A stretch of DNA of 64,000 nucleotides from Halopseudomonas xinjiangensis (GTDB lineage Bacteria; Pseudomonadota; Gammaproteobacteria; Pseudomonadales; Pseudomonadaceae): positions 1 through 64,000 of the forward strand of contig DRFO01000039.1 in NCBI GenBank assembly GCA_011050525.1, written 5' to 3'. The position numbers were made by a program, and so were the translations under genes. This document shows positions 1 to 10,114 of the stretch, piece after piece. How positions within the stretch are numbered: position 1 is the stretch's first letter; the number at the start of each line of letters is the position of its first letter. The notes beneath the pieces are model-generated. The model was not told where the DNA came from. It did no database searches and was given only the letters and a program-made list of their open reading frames with translations.

Positions 1-2
1 GC

Positions 3-1883
3 ACCATCCACGGCGAGCGCAAGACCGAAACCAGGGCCAATGATCATTTGACGGTAGGTAACACCCAGCACCTGAAAACCGGCGCAGGCTACTTCGTCGA
101 AGCGGGTGACGAGATCCATTACTACGCCGGCGACAAAGTAGTGATCGATGCCGCCATGGAACTGACTGCCAGGGGTGGCGGCAGCTTTCTTAAATTGGAC
201 CCGAGTGGCGTCACGCTCAGTGGGCCGGCGATCAAAATCAATATAGGTGGCACGCCGGGCAACGGATCAGGGCTGAATATCCTGCATGCCGCGCTGCCCT
301 TTGTGGCAGCAGCCGACCAAGCAGGCAGCACTCTGGCAAGGCTCTCCCCTTCCGCCAAATTCCCCGCACCCGAGCCCGATATGCTCGCCGCTCAAGCCGC
401 CGAGACAGATGAAATTGAAGATGAAGAAGAGGAGGAAGAAACCAATCTGCCAATAGAGCAGCTGATTACCTTGAGAATCGGTGTGTTCTTCGACGGTACA
501 GGTAACAACAAGGAAAACAGCCAAAGCGTGGCGGGTTGTCGCGCCGAGGACGTTGGCCTGGAAGAAATAGCCGAAGCGATTCGTCAACATTGCGCAAATC
601 ATGGATTTGATAGACAGGGAAGATCGCCTGATAACAGTTACGGTAATGATGTGACTAATGTGGCGCGGTTGTATGGTCTATATCGGGATGAGTCCGACGT
701 AAAGATCGAAATGAGCGCGCAGACAGCTTCCTTAAGGGTTTATCTGGAAGGTATCGGTACACGCAGCGGCACTGAGGATTCTCTCTATAGCCAGGGTACT
801 GGACAGGGCAGTGCTGGCGCGCGGTCGCGCGTCGAAGAAAGTCCTGAAAAGATAGCGAAAGCTGTAAATTTCTTTTACCAGCAAAATCCGCATACTCAAA
901 TTGAACGTATCGAATTTGATATTTTCGGCTTTAGCCGAGGCGCAGCCGCCGCACGTGATTTTGCCAATGAGGTGCAAAAAGGTGCCGACAACCTGATTGC
1001 GGTGGCTCTGCCGCCAGGCTCACCCATGCTATCTCCTAATTTCGGGTGGAATCCTGATGATGTAACTCTCGGCTTCGTCGGACTTTTCGACACGGTCGCA
1101 GGCATCGTTGCTCCTGGTGCGCTGGACTTCAGCCCCCACAATCATAGAAATCCAGGCCTCAACCTGCAGCTAGCGCCTGGCGTCGCTAAAAAGGTCGTAC
1201 AACTGGTTGCCCGCGATGAACGTCGCCACAACTTTTCTCTGAATAGCGCCGGCGCATCCGACATCGTAGTACCGGGGGTGCACTCCGATCTAGGCGGCGG
1301 CTATATGCCCCGAGCGAAGGAGAAGGTTTTTCTCAGTCGACCCAGAAGCAGTCTGGCAAGGCTCACCACGCCCAACGAGCACACCAACGCGTGCATCTCT
1401 ACGGCGGCTGAACTGGATGGAAAACTGGGGCAACTCCAGCGATATGGCATGGGGCTTTCGGTAGAAAGCTGGTCTATCGAGCTTCCTTTCAATCGACAGC
1501 GCGACCTCTACCGTGAAAAGCATGTTTTCTGCGCCATACAGAGCGAGCGCGAGGTATCAGGTGCTCTTTCTCTGGTCTATTTCCGGGTTATGCGAGAGCT
1601 GGCCGTTAGGGAAGGCGTACCGATGAATGATATTCCCGCCACCCCACAACTGACTCTCCCGGCGGAACTGGAACCAATCTACGTCAAGGTTCTGGCTTAT
1701 GCCACGGGAGAGTCTGCCCATCTGGCGCTGACAGATGGGGAAGAAGCACTGCTGTACAGGCGCTATATCCATCAATCGGCCAACTGGAATGCAGCCAACG
1801 GCTGGAACAACAGCGTTTTCTCTATCTTTTTTATCAACCGACCCACGCAGGATGGCAAGCGCATGGTGCACCAACATGATTAG
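3..1883 (+). CDS. C-terminal part of a VgrG spike protein fused to a Tle1-like DUF2235 phospholipase/hydrolase effector domain (5' truncated by window edge)
   Basis: Frame is open upstream of the ORF-track start (TIHGERKTETRANDHLTVG...). VgrG tail-like GDKVVIDAAMELTARGGGSFLKLDPSGVTLSG, then IGVFFDGTGNNKEN and FGFSRGAAAARDFAN (GxSxG), typical of DUF2235/Tle1. Confidence 0.85.
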   Translation, partial: TIHGERKTETRANDHLTVGNTQHLKTGAGYFVEAGDEIHYYAGDKVVIDAAMELTARGGGSFLKLDPSGVTLSGPAIKINIGGTPGNGSGLNILHAALPFVAAADQAGSTLARLSPSAKFPAPEPDMLAAQAAETDEIEDEEEEEETNLPIEQLITLRIGVFFDGTGNNKENSQSVAGCRAEDVGLEEIAEAIRQHCANHGFDRQGRSPDNSYGNDVTNVARLYGLYRDESDVKIEMSAQTASLRVYLEGIGTRSGTEDSLYSQGTGQGSAGARSRVEESPEKIAKAVNFFYQQNPHTQIERIEFDIFGFSRGAAAARDFANEVQKGADNLIAVALPPGSPMLSPNFGWNPDDVTLGFVGLFDTVAGIVAPGALDFSPHNHRNPGLNLQLAPGVAKKVVQLVARDERRHNFSLNSAGASDIVVPGVHSDLGGGYMPRAKEKVFLSRPRSSLARLTTPNEHTNACISTAAELDGKLGQLQRYGMGLSVESWSIELPFNRQRDLYREKHVFCAIQSEREVSGALSLVYFRVMRELAVREGVPMNDIPATPQLTLPAELEPIYVKVLAYATGESAHLALTDGEEALLYRRYIHQSANWNAANGWNNSVFSIFFINRPTQDGKRMVHQHD

Positions 1884-2532
1884 AACTCGACTGATTGCGC
1901 TTCTGGCAGGCTTGATAATGAGCGGGTGTGCCACGGGATATGGCAGTCCCCTGCCCTACGACGCCTGGTTCCTGGGTTTTTTCGCCCCTAACTACATGGA
2001 GGTCTGGATTGAAACCGCTGACGTGGTGGATATAAACAAGCGCCTCTACAGACGCGCCGGAAGCGGGACCTCCGCAATACAAACGCCGCCTGAAAACCGG
2101 GGCAACCCAAAAGGCTGGCCTGAACGGCCAGGAATGGGCGCCGGTAAACATGTCATTGGCGCAGACCTTCCTGTTTTAATTTATGTGCGCTGGCAGTCTC
2201 TCGCCGAGCCACAAACTTACTACGCCTATATAGAGATTTCTCCCGAGGCTCGGGAATTGATGATCAAACCCGAACGAGTCCGTTGTCACGGAGCCGGAAA
2301 ATGGGTAACCGATTATCGGCACGTACTCACCATCGGCCTGGCTCCAGGAGGCATAGCAAAAGCCTGGCTTGGCGGGCCCTGCCTCCAGCCCATTGAAATC
2401 GGTCGGGAAGAGGGTGGAATAGTGACCAGCGGCCCCTACCTTGGCGAAATGAACGGCGTCTATGCAGCAAAACTTCGTCCCGAATCCCAAGCTTACGTCG
2501 AAAAATTCGGGATTCCGTATGGCTCCTGGTAA
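1876..2532 (+). CDS. DUF2931-like lipoprotein, candidate immunity protein to the upstream effector
   Basis: Start ATG overlaps the effector stop (ATGATTAG). Lipobox LIMSGCA. DUF2931-like YDAWFLGFFAPNYMEVWIETADVVD. Confidence 0.7.
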   Translation: MIRTRLIALLAGLIMSGCATGYGSPLPYDAWFLGFFAPNYMEVWIETADVVDINKRLYRRAGSGTSAIQTPPENRGNPKGWPERPGMGAGKHVIGADLPVLIYVRWQSLAEPQTYYAYIEISPEARELMIKPERVRCHGAGKWVTDYRHVLTIGLAPGGIAKAWLGGPCLQPIEIGREEGGIVTSGPYLGEMNGVYAAKLRPESQAYVEKFGIPYGSW

Positions 2533-2575
2533 TCGAAAAAATCATGCATTCCCATCAGAAGAAAGAGGTGTCTTC

Positions 2576-2707
2576 TTGAATAGAAACTACTTGTGCCCGG
2601 CTCTGATAGTCCTGGCTCTCAGTCTGGCCGGATGTGCCAATACAAAATTCACCGATGACGACTACCGTCCGCTTGGTAATCCGCAGGCCGATAACCGCGC
2701 CAGCTAA
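2576..2707 (+). CDS. Very small predicted lipoprotein (about 43 aa, TTG start)
   Basis: RBS-like AAGAGG 5' of TTG. NRNYLCPALIVLALSLAGCANTKF signal peptide plus lipobox (LAGC). Confidence 0.5.
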   Translation: MNRNYLCPALIVLALSLAGCANTKFTDDDYRPLGNPQADNRAS

Positions 2708-2726
2708 ACGCAAGGAGCAAGTAACC

Positions 2727-3926
2727 ATGGAACTGGTATTCGATGTGGTCGGTACGCAGCAATTCGCATCAGGTTTACCGACCACCAAAACCTTCAAGCA
2801 GGCCGGTGGAATCATTGGCCGCGCGGAGGATTGCGACTGGGTAATTCCGGACCGCAAACGTGTGGTATCCGGGCGCCATGCCCAGGTCAGCTATCGTGAT
2901 GGATCCTTTTTTCTGACCGATACCAGCAGCAACGGCATTCAGCTGAAAGACAACGATGCCAAGCTGCCCAAGGGTCAGGCGCACCGTATCGAACATGGCA
3001 GTGTATTTTGCCTTGGTGAGTTCGAAATCCGCGCGCGCCTTATCCAGGATCCGGCGATCTACGCCAGTGACCTCGGCCGGCCCGAGTCGTCAGGCAGCGT
3101 CATTCCTGACGACGCTTTTCTTGAGCTGGATCCCATCAGCGCACTGGACCAGCAGGAACTGGCTTCCGCGGAGGGAGATGATCTCGGCCTGCTGGGCAGT
3201 TACCCAAAGGAATCGGCGAGCCCCCAACAGGACTATGCTCGTCTGGACATGGAAAGCCTGCTGGTCCCCGAGCTGGTCGCAGCCCCGGTGGCAGCTCCCG
3301 CTCCGCCTCCTCCCGCCGAACCGCAAAGAATGACGGCGCATTTCTGGGAGCGTTTCAGCGAGGCTCTGGGCGTCGAGCTGAATGATCTCGACGAAGGCCA
3401 GCGCGAAACACTCGCCTTGAACGCAGCCAAGCTGCTCAGACAGAGCATTGGCGGTTTGCAGCAGAGCCTGCGCACCCGCAGCGACCTCAAGAGCGAAATG
3501 CGCCTGGCCCTGACGACCGTGCAGGGCACCGACAACAACCCGCTCAAGCACACCAGCGGCAGCAGCGAAGCCCTGACCGGCATGTTGCGGGATGCTCAAC
3601 CGGGTCAACTCCCTGCGTCCCAGGCGATAAGCCGTGCTTTTCGCGACCTGCAGGCGCATCAGGTAGCCCTGATCGCCGCCAGCCGCGCCGCCGTCAAAGG
3701 CATGCTCGACCAGCTTTCACCAGATCAGTTGACCCTGCGCTTCGAAAGCGAAAACAAAACACTGCTCAGGACTTCCGGAACCCATTGGCGTGCCTATACA
3801 CGCCTGCATCAATCCATGCTGCATGACGATGAATGGAGCAAGCGCCTGTTTGCCCGGGATTTCGCCATGGCCTATGAAACACAGGTCCGCCTGATCGCCA
3901 CCCTCAATTCAGATATCCAAGGATAA
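2727..3926 (+). CDS. tagH: Type VI secretion FHA-domain protein (TagH/Fha)
   Basis: FHA-type GRAEDCDWVIPDRKRVVSGRHAQVSY...SSNGIQL at N-terminus; position directly before tssJ; internal ATG used as start. Confidence 0.85.
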   Translation: MELVFDVVGTQQFASGLPTTKTFKQAGGIIGRAEDCDWVIPDRKRVVSGRHAQVSYRDGSFFLTDTSSNGIQLKDNDAKLPKGQAHRIEHGSVFCLGEFEIRARLIQDPAIYASDLGRPESSGSVIPDDAFLELDPISALDQQELASAEGDDLGLLGSYPKESASPQQDYARLDMESLLVPELVAAPVAAPAPPPPAEPQRMTAHFWERFSEALGVELNDLDEGQRETLALNAAKLLRQSIGGLQQSLRTRSDLKSEMRLALTTVQGTDNNPLKHTSGSSEALTGMLRDAQPGQLPASQAISRAFRDLQAHQVALIAASRAAVKGMLDQLSPDQLTLRFESENKTLLRTSGTHWRAYTRLHQSMLHDDEWSKRLFARDFAMAYETQVRLIATLNSDIQG

Positions 3927-3931
3927 TTCCT

Positions 3932-4414
3932 ATGTCACGCATGGCAGTAATGGTTCTTTTGACCAGTTTTGCATTCCTCAATGGCTGCGCAGCCCTGTCG
4001 CCCTATTCAAGCCTGACCAAGGTGGATCTGTCGTTAGAAGGTAGCCCCACGCTCAATCCCGACCTGAATGACAGGCCCTCTCCAGTCGTCATCCACCTGA
4101 TAGAACTCAAACATCCGGTGGCTTTCAAAAACGCCGATTTCTTCTCGCTGTATCAGCGGCCCAAGGAAACCCTGTCACCGGATTTCGTGATGCTGGAGGA
4201 ACTCGAACTGCGCCCTGGCGAATCCCTTGATCTGAAGCTCTCGGTTCAGAATGACACACGTTATGTCGGCGTCCTTGCCGCCTACCGCGACCTGTCGGAG
4301 GCCGAATGGCGATACGTCATACCGCTGAAGAACAGGAAACGGCATGACGTCAGGCTCTATCTGGACGCCGACGGCATCCGCAAGCAAAACGCTGACAGCC
4401 GGAACAGGGATTAA
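3932..4414 (+). CDS. tssJ: T6SS outer-membrane lipoprotein TssJ
   Basis: Lipobox LNGCA; VVIHLIELKHPVAFKNADFFSLY is TssJ-like; synteny with tssK. Confidence 0.9.
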   Translation: MSRMAVMVLLTSFAFLNGCAALSPYSSLTKVDLSLEGSPTLNPDLNDRPSPVVIHLIELKHPVAFKNADFFSLYQRPKETLSPDFVMLEELELRPGESLDLKLSVQNDTRYVGVLAAYRDLSEAEWRYVIPLKNRKRHDVRLYLDADGIRKQNADSRNRD

Positions 4415-4417
4415 GTC

Positions 4418-5752
4418 ATGACGACTCAGAAAGTCGTTTGGCAGGAAGGCATGCTGCTGCGTCCGCAGCACTTTCAGCAAAGCGATCGCTATTATGACAA
4501 TCAGCTCAAGGCAAGAACCCAGCGTCTGGATATCTACCCTTGGGGATTCTTTAATCTGGAAATCGACCGCCAGTTTCTGAACATGGGCAAATTGGTGGTC
4601 AGTCATGCCAGCGGTGTGTTACCGGACGGCAGTCTGTTCGACCTCGGCGCCGAGCGCGATCCGCTGGCCCTGGACATACCAGCCAACACGTCCTCTACCG
4701 CTGTGTATCTGGCTCTGCCTCTGGTGACTGGCAACCATGTCGAAACCCGGCGCCTGGAACAGAAGGACGTCCTGGCGCGGTTTATTGCCTTTGATGCCGA
4801 GGTAGCCGATTCCAATGCGGGTGACAGTAGCAGCAGTCAGGTCAGTTGCGGTCTGCCGGACTTTCGCTTGCTGCTCGGTGAACAGGAGAGCGATCACGCC
4901 TACGTCAAACTCAAGCTCTGCGAGGTGCTGGACACCACGCCCGACGGGGTGATCAGCCTGGACCCAGAGTTTATCCCCACCTATGTGCATTTCCAGGCCA
5001 GCAGCTTTTTGCAGTCCTGCATCAAGGAAACCATCAGCATGCTCGCCCACCGGGGCGACATTCTTGCCGAACGCGTGCGCGCGACTGGCAAGGTCGGCAG
5101 TGCAGAGGTCGGGGACTTCATGATGTTGCAGTTGATCAACCGGTATGAGCCGGTGCTGCGCCATTACATGGGCGTCGAGCAGATTCATCCGGAACAGATC
5201 TACCGCGAACTGCTGGGTCTGCTGGGGGAACTGTCCACTTTCGCCAGTGAGACCAAGCGTCCTCGCCTGGATAGCCGCTATCAACACAACGACCAGGGCT
5301 TGAGTTTCCGCAAACTACTGGACGCCATCCGCCAGGTCTTGTCGATGGTGCTGGAGCAGCACGCCGTCGAGTTGCCCCTGCAGCAGCGTCAATATGGCAT
5401 CCAGGTGTCGCCGTTGCACGACCACAAGCTGCTCGGCTCAGCATCCTTCGTATTGGCCGCGCAGGCTCAATGTGATTCAGAGGAACTGCGCAAGCGGCTG
5501 CCAGCGCATCTCAAGATCGGACCGGTAGAACGGATCCGACAACTGGTGAACCTGCATCTGCCGGGTATCAAGGTCAAGCCGCTACCGGTAGCCCCGCGTC
5601 AGATTCCCTTCCATGCGGGTAAAACCTACTTCGCTCTGGAGCTGAGCTCCGAAGAACTCGCACAACTCGAACACTCCGGTGGTTTCGCCTTCCATGTATC
5701 AGGCGAGTTTTCCGGATTGGAACTGAAATTCTGGGCCATAAGGAACCAATGA
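4418..5752 (+). CDS. tssK: T6SS baseplate protein TssK
   Basis: VVWQEGMLLRPQHFQQSDRYYDNQL signature; operon position. Confidence 0.95.
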   Translation: MTTQKVVWQEGMLLRPQHFQQSDRYYDNQLKARTQRLDIYPWGFFNLEIDRQFLNMGKLVVSHASGVLPDGSLFDLGAERDPLALDIPANTSSTAVYLALPLVTGNHVETRRLEQKDVLARFIAFDAEVADSNAGDSSSSQVSCGLPDFRLLLGEQESDHAYVKLKLCEVLDTTPDGVISLDPEFIPTYVHFQASSFLQSCIKETISMLAHRGDILAERVRATGKVGSAEVGDFMMLQLINRYEPVLRHYMGVEQIHPEQIYRELLGLLGELSTFASETKRPRLDSRYQHNDQGLSFRKLLDAIRQVLSMVLEQHAVELPLQQRQYGIQVSPLHDHKLLGSASFVLAAQAQCDSEELRKRLPAHLKIGPVERIRQLVNLHLPGIKVKPLPVAPRQIPFHAGKTYFALELSSEELAQLEHSGGFAFHVSGEFSGLELKFWAIRNQ

Positions 5753-6633
5753 TGATCAAGGACATGGACTACCGCCAGGACGATCAGACCGTCATCCTCA
5801 ATCGCAACGGCAACCTGCCGGCGCAGACGCCGCTGACTGATTTCGACGCCCCGCCCAAATATGAAAAGCTCGAGCAGAGAATGATTTACGCCGCACGCCT
5901 GCGGCCTGCCGAAAGCTACAACCTCAGCCTGAATCCTTTGGTCGCCGTCGCCTCGGGACTGTTATCCGAGGTAGTACGCCTGAAACACAGTTATGAACCT
6001 GAGGATCTTCACAGTCTCAAGGACCGGCTGGCGGCGGAAATCAAGCTGTTCGAACACCACGCACTGCAGGGTGGCTCAGAAAGCAGTGAGGTCATGGCGG
6101 CACGCTACGTAATCTGTACCGCACTGGATGAGGCGGTAGTCACCACGCCGTGGGGTAACGAAAGTGAATGGTCGCAAATGAGCCTGCTCAGCAGCTTTCA
6201 CAACGAAACCTTCGGCGGCGAGAAGTTCTTCCAGTTGCTTGAGCGCCTCTCACGCAATCCGGTCAAGCACCTGGCCATGCTCGAATTGATGTACCTGTGC
6301 CTGTCGCTGGGTTTTGAAGGCAAATACCGCGTGATGCCCCGCGGAATGATGGAACTGGAGGTGATCCGGGACAGCCTCTACCGGCAGATTCGGCAGATGC
6401 GCGGAGATATTCCGCGGGACATTTCGCCCCACTGGGAGGGGCTCAAGGGTGGTCGCCGTGACCTGGTGCGTATTGTGCCGTGGTGGCTGGTGGTCGCCTT
6501 CACCGCGATATGCCTGTGCACATTGTTTGGCGGCTTCTCCTGGGTGCTCAACGACCAACGCACCGCCGTACTGAATGCCTTTCAGCCGCTGATTATTGAC
6601 CCAACGGCAGCGCCGTACTCAGGGAAGAGATGA
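5749..6633 (+). CDS. tssL: T6SS membrane-complex protein TssL (DotU/IcmH-like, short form)
   Basis: DotU-like VICTALDEAVVTTPWG...FHNETFGGEKFF; single C-terminal TM; ATGA-type overlap with tssK. Confidence 0.93.
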   Translation: MMIKDMDYRQDDQTVILNRNGNLPAQTPLTDFDAPPKYEKLEQRMIYAARLRPAESYNLSLNPLVAVASGLLSEVVRLKHSYEPEDLHSLKDRLAAEIKLFEHHALQGGSESSEVMAARYVICTALDEAVVTTPWGNESEWSQMSLLSSFHNETFGGEKFFQLLERLSRNPVKHLAMLELMYLCLSLGFEGKYRVMPRGMMELEVIRDSLYRQIRQMRGDIPRDISPHWEGLKGGRRDLVRIVPWWLVVAFTAICLCTLFGGFSWVLNDQRTAVLNAFQPLIIDPTAAPYSGKR

Positions 6634-6634
6634 T

Positions 6635-9600
6635 ATGAGATCCAAACTGTACCAACTTGCCAGCTTCACCCAGCTGTCACGCCTGTCCGGCCTGATGCGC
6701 AGAGGCTGGATGTGGAGCCTGTGTCTCGTGCTGGCCATTGCCGCTCTGGTGTGGATTGCCGGGCCACTGCTCGCCATCAACGACAACAAATTCTGGGAGC
6801 CCGCCAGCAGTCGGCTGGTCACCATCAGCCTGTTGTTTCTGATCTGGGGCCTGGCGATGGTTTTCGTCAGCTGGAAATCGACCGAGCGCAAGAAAGCCGA
6901 AGAAGACGATGAGGCCGCACAGGACCGCATCCGTCGTGAAGGCATGATTGTTGAAGAACAGATCGAGTTGCACGGCCGATTCAAGGCCGCTTTGTCCACT
7001 TTGCGCAAATCAAGTCTTTACAAAGGTCGCAGCGAACGCTGGCGCAACGAGCTGCCCTGGTATCTGCTGATCGGGCCACAGGCAAGCGGCAAGACCAGCC
7101 TGCTGGATTTCTCGGGGCTGGAGTTCCCGCTGAACAAGGCCGATCAACAACGCCTGACCCGGGATGTCGCTGGCACTCGCTATGCAGACTGGTACTTTGC
7201 CGAGCATGGAGTGCTGATCGACACAGCCGGACGTTATCTCGTGCAACCCGATGCCGACGTCGACAGCATGGGCTGGCAGACCCTGCTGGGGCTGTTACGG
7301 CGGCGGCGTCCGCGCCCGCTTAATGGCGTACTGGTAAACGTTCCGGTAGACCAGCTACAGGGCGGGACCGAACAGGCGCTCGAGACGCTGGCACGGCAAA
7401 CCCGTCAGCGTCTGCACGATATCAACCAGGTTTTGGGGGTGGATGTACCTGTCTATCTGGTGCTGAGCAAAGCGGACAAGATTCTGGGTTTCGACGAATT
7501 TTTCGATCAGTTATCGCGCGAAGAAAGCGATCAGGTATTTGGCAGCAGTTTCCGAAAAGACCAGAACGGCACCGACGCGCAGGTGGTCCGCCAGGAATTC
7601 GAAGAGCTGCTACGCCAGTTGAATAGTCAGGTCATCATGCGCATGCATCAGGAGCGCGACAATCAGCGTCGCGGCCGGATACTCGACTTCCCGCATCAGC
7701 TTGGACAGCTAGGCGAACACCTCTGCCTGTTTATCGAACTGGCGTTTTCCGGCAATCGTTACCAGCGTGCCAGCCAGCTACGGGGGTTTTATCTGACCAG
7801 CGCCCCGGAGCTGCAGCACGGGCTGGATTCACTGACCGCCAGCATCGGCCGGAATCTCGGCTCGACCAAAAACGATCTGCCAACCTTCCGCAACGGCCGG
7901 GCGCGCTTCATAAACAATCTGCTGAGCCGGGTCGTTTTCCCTGAGGCAGACCTGGCTGGTCTGGACCAGCGAGAGGTCAAACGCATCGGCTGGGGCCAGC
8001 GTGCGCTGTATGCGGCAGCGGTCGTTTGCCTCGGTTTCTTTGGCCTGAGCTGGGCCGCGAGCTTCTCCAGCAATCATGACCGCCTCGAACAGGTTCGCGA
8101 ACTTGCCCAACTGCATACCAGTGACGTTCAAACCATTGCGGTTGAGGATGATGCACTGGCGACCCTCAACGCGCTGGATCGCAGCTACGCCGCAATTCAG
8201 GTTTTTCCGCCCCGGGATCAGGCTGGCTGGCTGCAGCGCGGCGGGTTGTATCAAGGTGGCAAGGTCGCCCCGACCGTGATCCGTACCTACCGCAACGATC
8301 TGGAAACACTCCTTCTGCCGCGCGTTGCCGAGCAGCTCGAGGAGCAGATTCGGGGCAGCCTGGGGGACCGTCAGGGCCTGCTGTCCAGTTTGCGCGCCTA
8401 CCTTATGCTGAATCTGCAGGATCGTCGGGATCCGGCTTATCTGAAAGACTGGCTGGCAGCCGACTGGTCCTTGCGCTATGCCGGCGATAGCGAGGCCCAG
8501 GCCGCGTTGAATGCGCATTTCGCCCGATTGCTGAATACTTCTTTTACCCATCAGCTCGATGATCGATTGGTAGCCGATGCTCGCCAGCAACTACGCAGTG
8601 AGTCACTGGCCAGCGTGGTCTACCGTATGCTCCGTGAACAGGCCCGTAATTTGCCCGTGTACCGACTGGAGCAGCACCTCGGGCCGGAAGCATCATTGCT
8701 GACCAGTAGCAGTAATATCATCCCGGGTTTCTACACCAAAAGCGGCTACGAGCAGATGTTCGTCGCCGAAGGCGGCGGACTGGTCAATACCCTGCTGAGT
8801 GACAACTGGGTGCTGGGAGGCAGCGACACGCTGAGCAGCAACGATCTGAACCGCTTGATGGTCGAAATGGAAGAATTGTATTTTCAGGACTATTCGAACC
8901 ATTGGGCTGACGCCCTCTCGCGCCTGCACCTGGAGCCCTTGGGCACCATCCTGCAAGGTTCCCTGCAACTGAGCCGATTGACCGCATCCAGCTCACCAAT
9001 GCTGCAGTTGCTTACTGAAGTCAGAAAGAACACCCGCTTCAGCGAAGCGAGTCAACCCCCCGCCACGCTTGAGGCGAAGGTCAATCAGCTGCAATCCGAG
9101 AATGCCCGCAAGTCCCTTGAGCGGCGCTTTGAAGCACTGCATCGCTTGCTGGACGAGAACGGCGGCCCTTCACCCGAAATGGTAACGAGTCTCCAGGCGC
9201 TCGACGCTTTGCAGGTCCAGCTGACCACCCTCGCCCAGGCCAGCGCTCCGGAGCAGGCAGCATTCGACATGGCACGCGCACGCATGGATGGACAGCGTGA
9301 CGCTATCAACCAGCTTCGAGCCAGCGCCAAGCTGATGCCCGAGCCGGTCGGTAAATGGCTGGAAGTCATAGCGCAGGACAGCTGGATGATGATCCTGCAT
9401 GACGCCCATGCCTTCCTGAATCAGCGGTATCGCAGCGAGCTTTATGCCGCTTACAAAGACTCGTTGCACCAGCGCTACCCATTCAATATTGAAAGCGAGA
9501 GCGACGTCGCGCTGGCTGATTTCCGTGAATTTTTCAAATCGCAGGGTATCGCCGACAGCTTCTACAATACCTATCTCAAATCCTTCCTCAGCGATGCCAG

Positions 9601-10114
9601 CGGACAATACCGCTTGCGTTATATCGACGGACGCGGTTTACCCATGTCGCGGGAATTTCTCAAGCAAATCAGCGCGGTGCAAACGATCCGCCGCAGCTTC
9701 TTCGCCGAGAATCCGAACGAGCCCTACATAGCGTTCAAACTCGAGCCGCATTCCCTTGATCCCAGTCTGGGCAGGGCCAATTTCCAGTTCGGCAAACAGC
9801 AGATGGAATATCGTCACGGCCCGATCACGCAGACAGCATTTCACTGGCCCAGCGGCGGGGACGAGGGACGAATCAGTCTGCAGCTGGAAGATCTGGGCGG
9901 GCGGCGCGTGGGTATCGAGCAGAAAAGCGGAACCTGGTCTCTGTTCCGCCTGCTTGACCTGTTGGAGGTGGATCACCACAGCGATCGCGATGTACTGATG
10001 TTAAAAGCCAACCTCAGCGGCCTGCGGACCAGTTACCTGCTGCACAGCCAGCGTTCGCCAAACCCCTTCGAGACCAGCGTGCTGCGCTCGTTCAAGCTGC
10101 CCACGAGGTTGTGA
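6635..10114 (+). CDS. tssM: T6SS membrane-complex ATPase-like protein TssM (IcmF)
   Basis: N-terminal TM helices; Walker A GPQASGKTSLL; DIAGRY-type DTAGRY; about 1160 aa; after tssL. Confidence 0.95.
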   Translation: MRSKLYQLASFTQLSRLSGLMRRGWMWSLCLVLAIAALVWIAGPLLAINDNKFWEPASSRLVTISLLFLIWGLAMVFVSWKSTERKKAEEDDEAAQDRIRREGMIVEEQIELHGRFKAALSTLRKSSLYKGRSERWRNELPWYLLIGPQASGKTSLLDFSGLEFPLNKADQQRLTRDVAGTRYADWYFAEHGVLIDTAGRYLVQPDADVDSMGWQTLLGLLRRRRPRPLNGVLVNVPVDQLQGGTEQALETLARQTRQRLHDINQVLGVDVPVYLVLSKADKILGFDEFFDQLSREESDQVFGSSFRKDQNGTDAQVVRQEFEELLRQLNSQVIMRMHQERDNQRRGRILDFPHQLGQLGEHLCLFIELAFSGNRYQRASQLRGFYLTSAPELQHGLDSLTASIGRNLGSTKNDLPTFRNGRARFINNLLSRVVFPEADLAGLDQREVKRIGWGQRALYAAAVVCLGFFGLSWAASFSSNHDRLEQVRELAQLHTSDVQTIAVEDDALATLNALDRSYAAIQVFPPRDQAGWLQRGGLYQGGKVAPTVIRTYRNDLETLLLPRVAEQLEEQIRGSLGDRQGLLSSLRAYLMLNLQDRRDPAYLKDWLAADWSLRYAGDSEAQAALNAHFARLLNTSFTHQLDDRLVADARQQLRSESLASVVYRMLREQARNLPVYRLEQHLGPEASLLTSSSNIIPGFYTKSGYEQMFVAEGGGLVNTLLSDNWVLGGSDTLSSNDLNRLMVEMEELYFQDYSNHWADALSRLHLEPLGTILQGSLQLSRLTASSSPMLQLLTEVRKNTRFSEASQPPATLEAKVNQLQSENARKSLERRFEALHRLLDENGGPSPEMVTSLQALDALQVQLTTLAQASAPEQAAFDMARARMDGQRDAINQLRASAKLMPEPVGKWLEVIAQDSWMMILHDAHAFLNQRYRSELYAAYKDSLHQRYPFNIESESDVALADFREFFKSQGIADSFYNTYLKSFLSDASGQYRLRYIDGRGLPMSREFLKQISAVQTIRRSFFAENPNEPYIAFKLEPHSLDPSLGRANFQFGKQQMEYRHGPITQTAFHWPSGGDEGRISLQLEDLGGRRVGIEQKSGTWSLFRLLDLLEVDHHSDRDVLMLKANLSGLRTSYLLHSQRSPNPFETSVLRSFKLPTRL

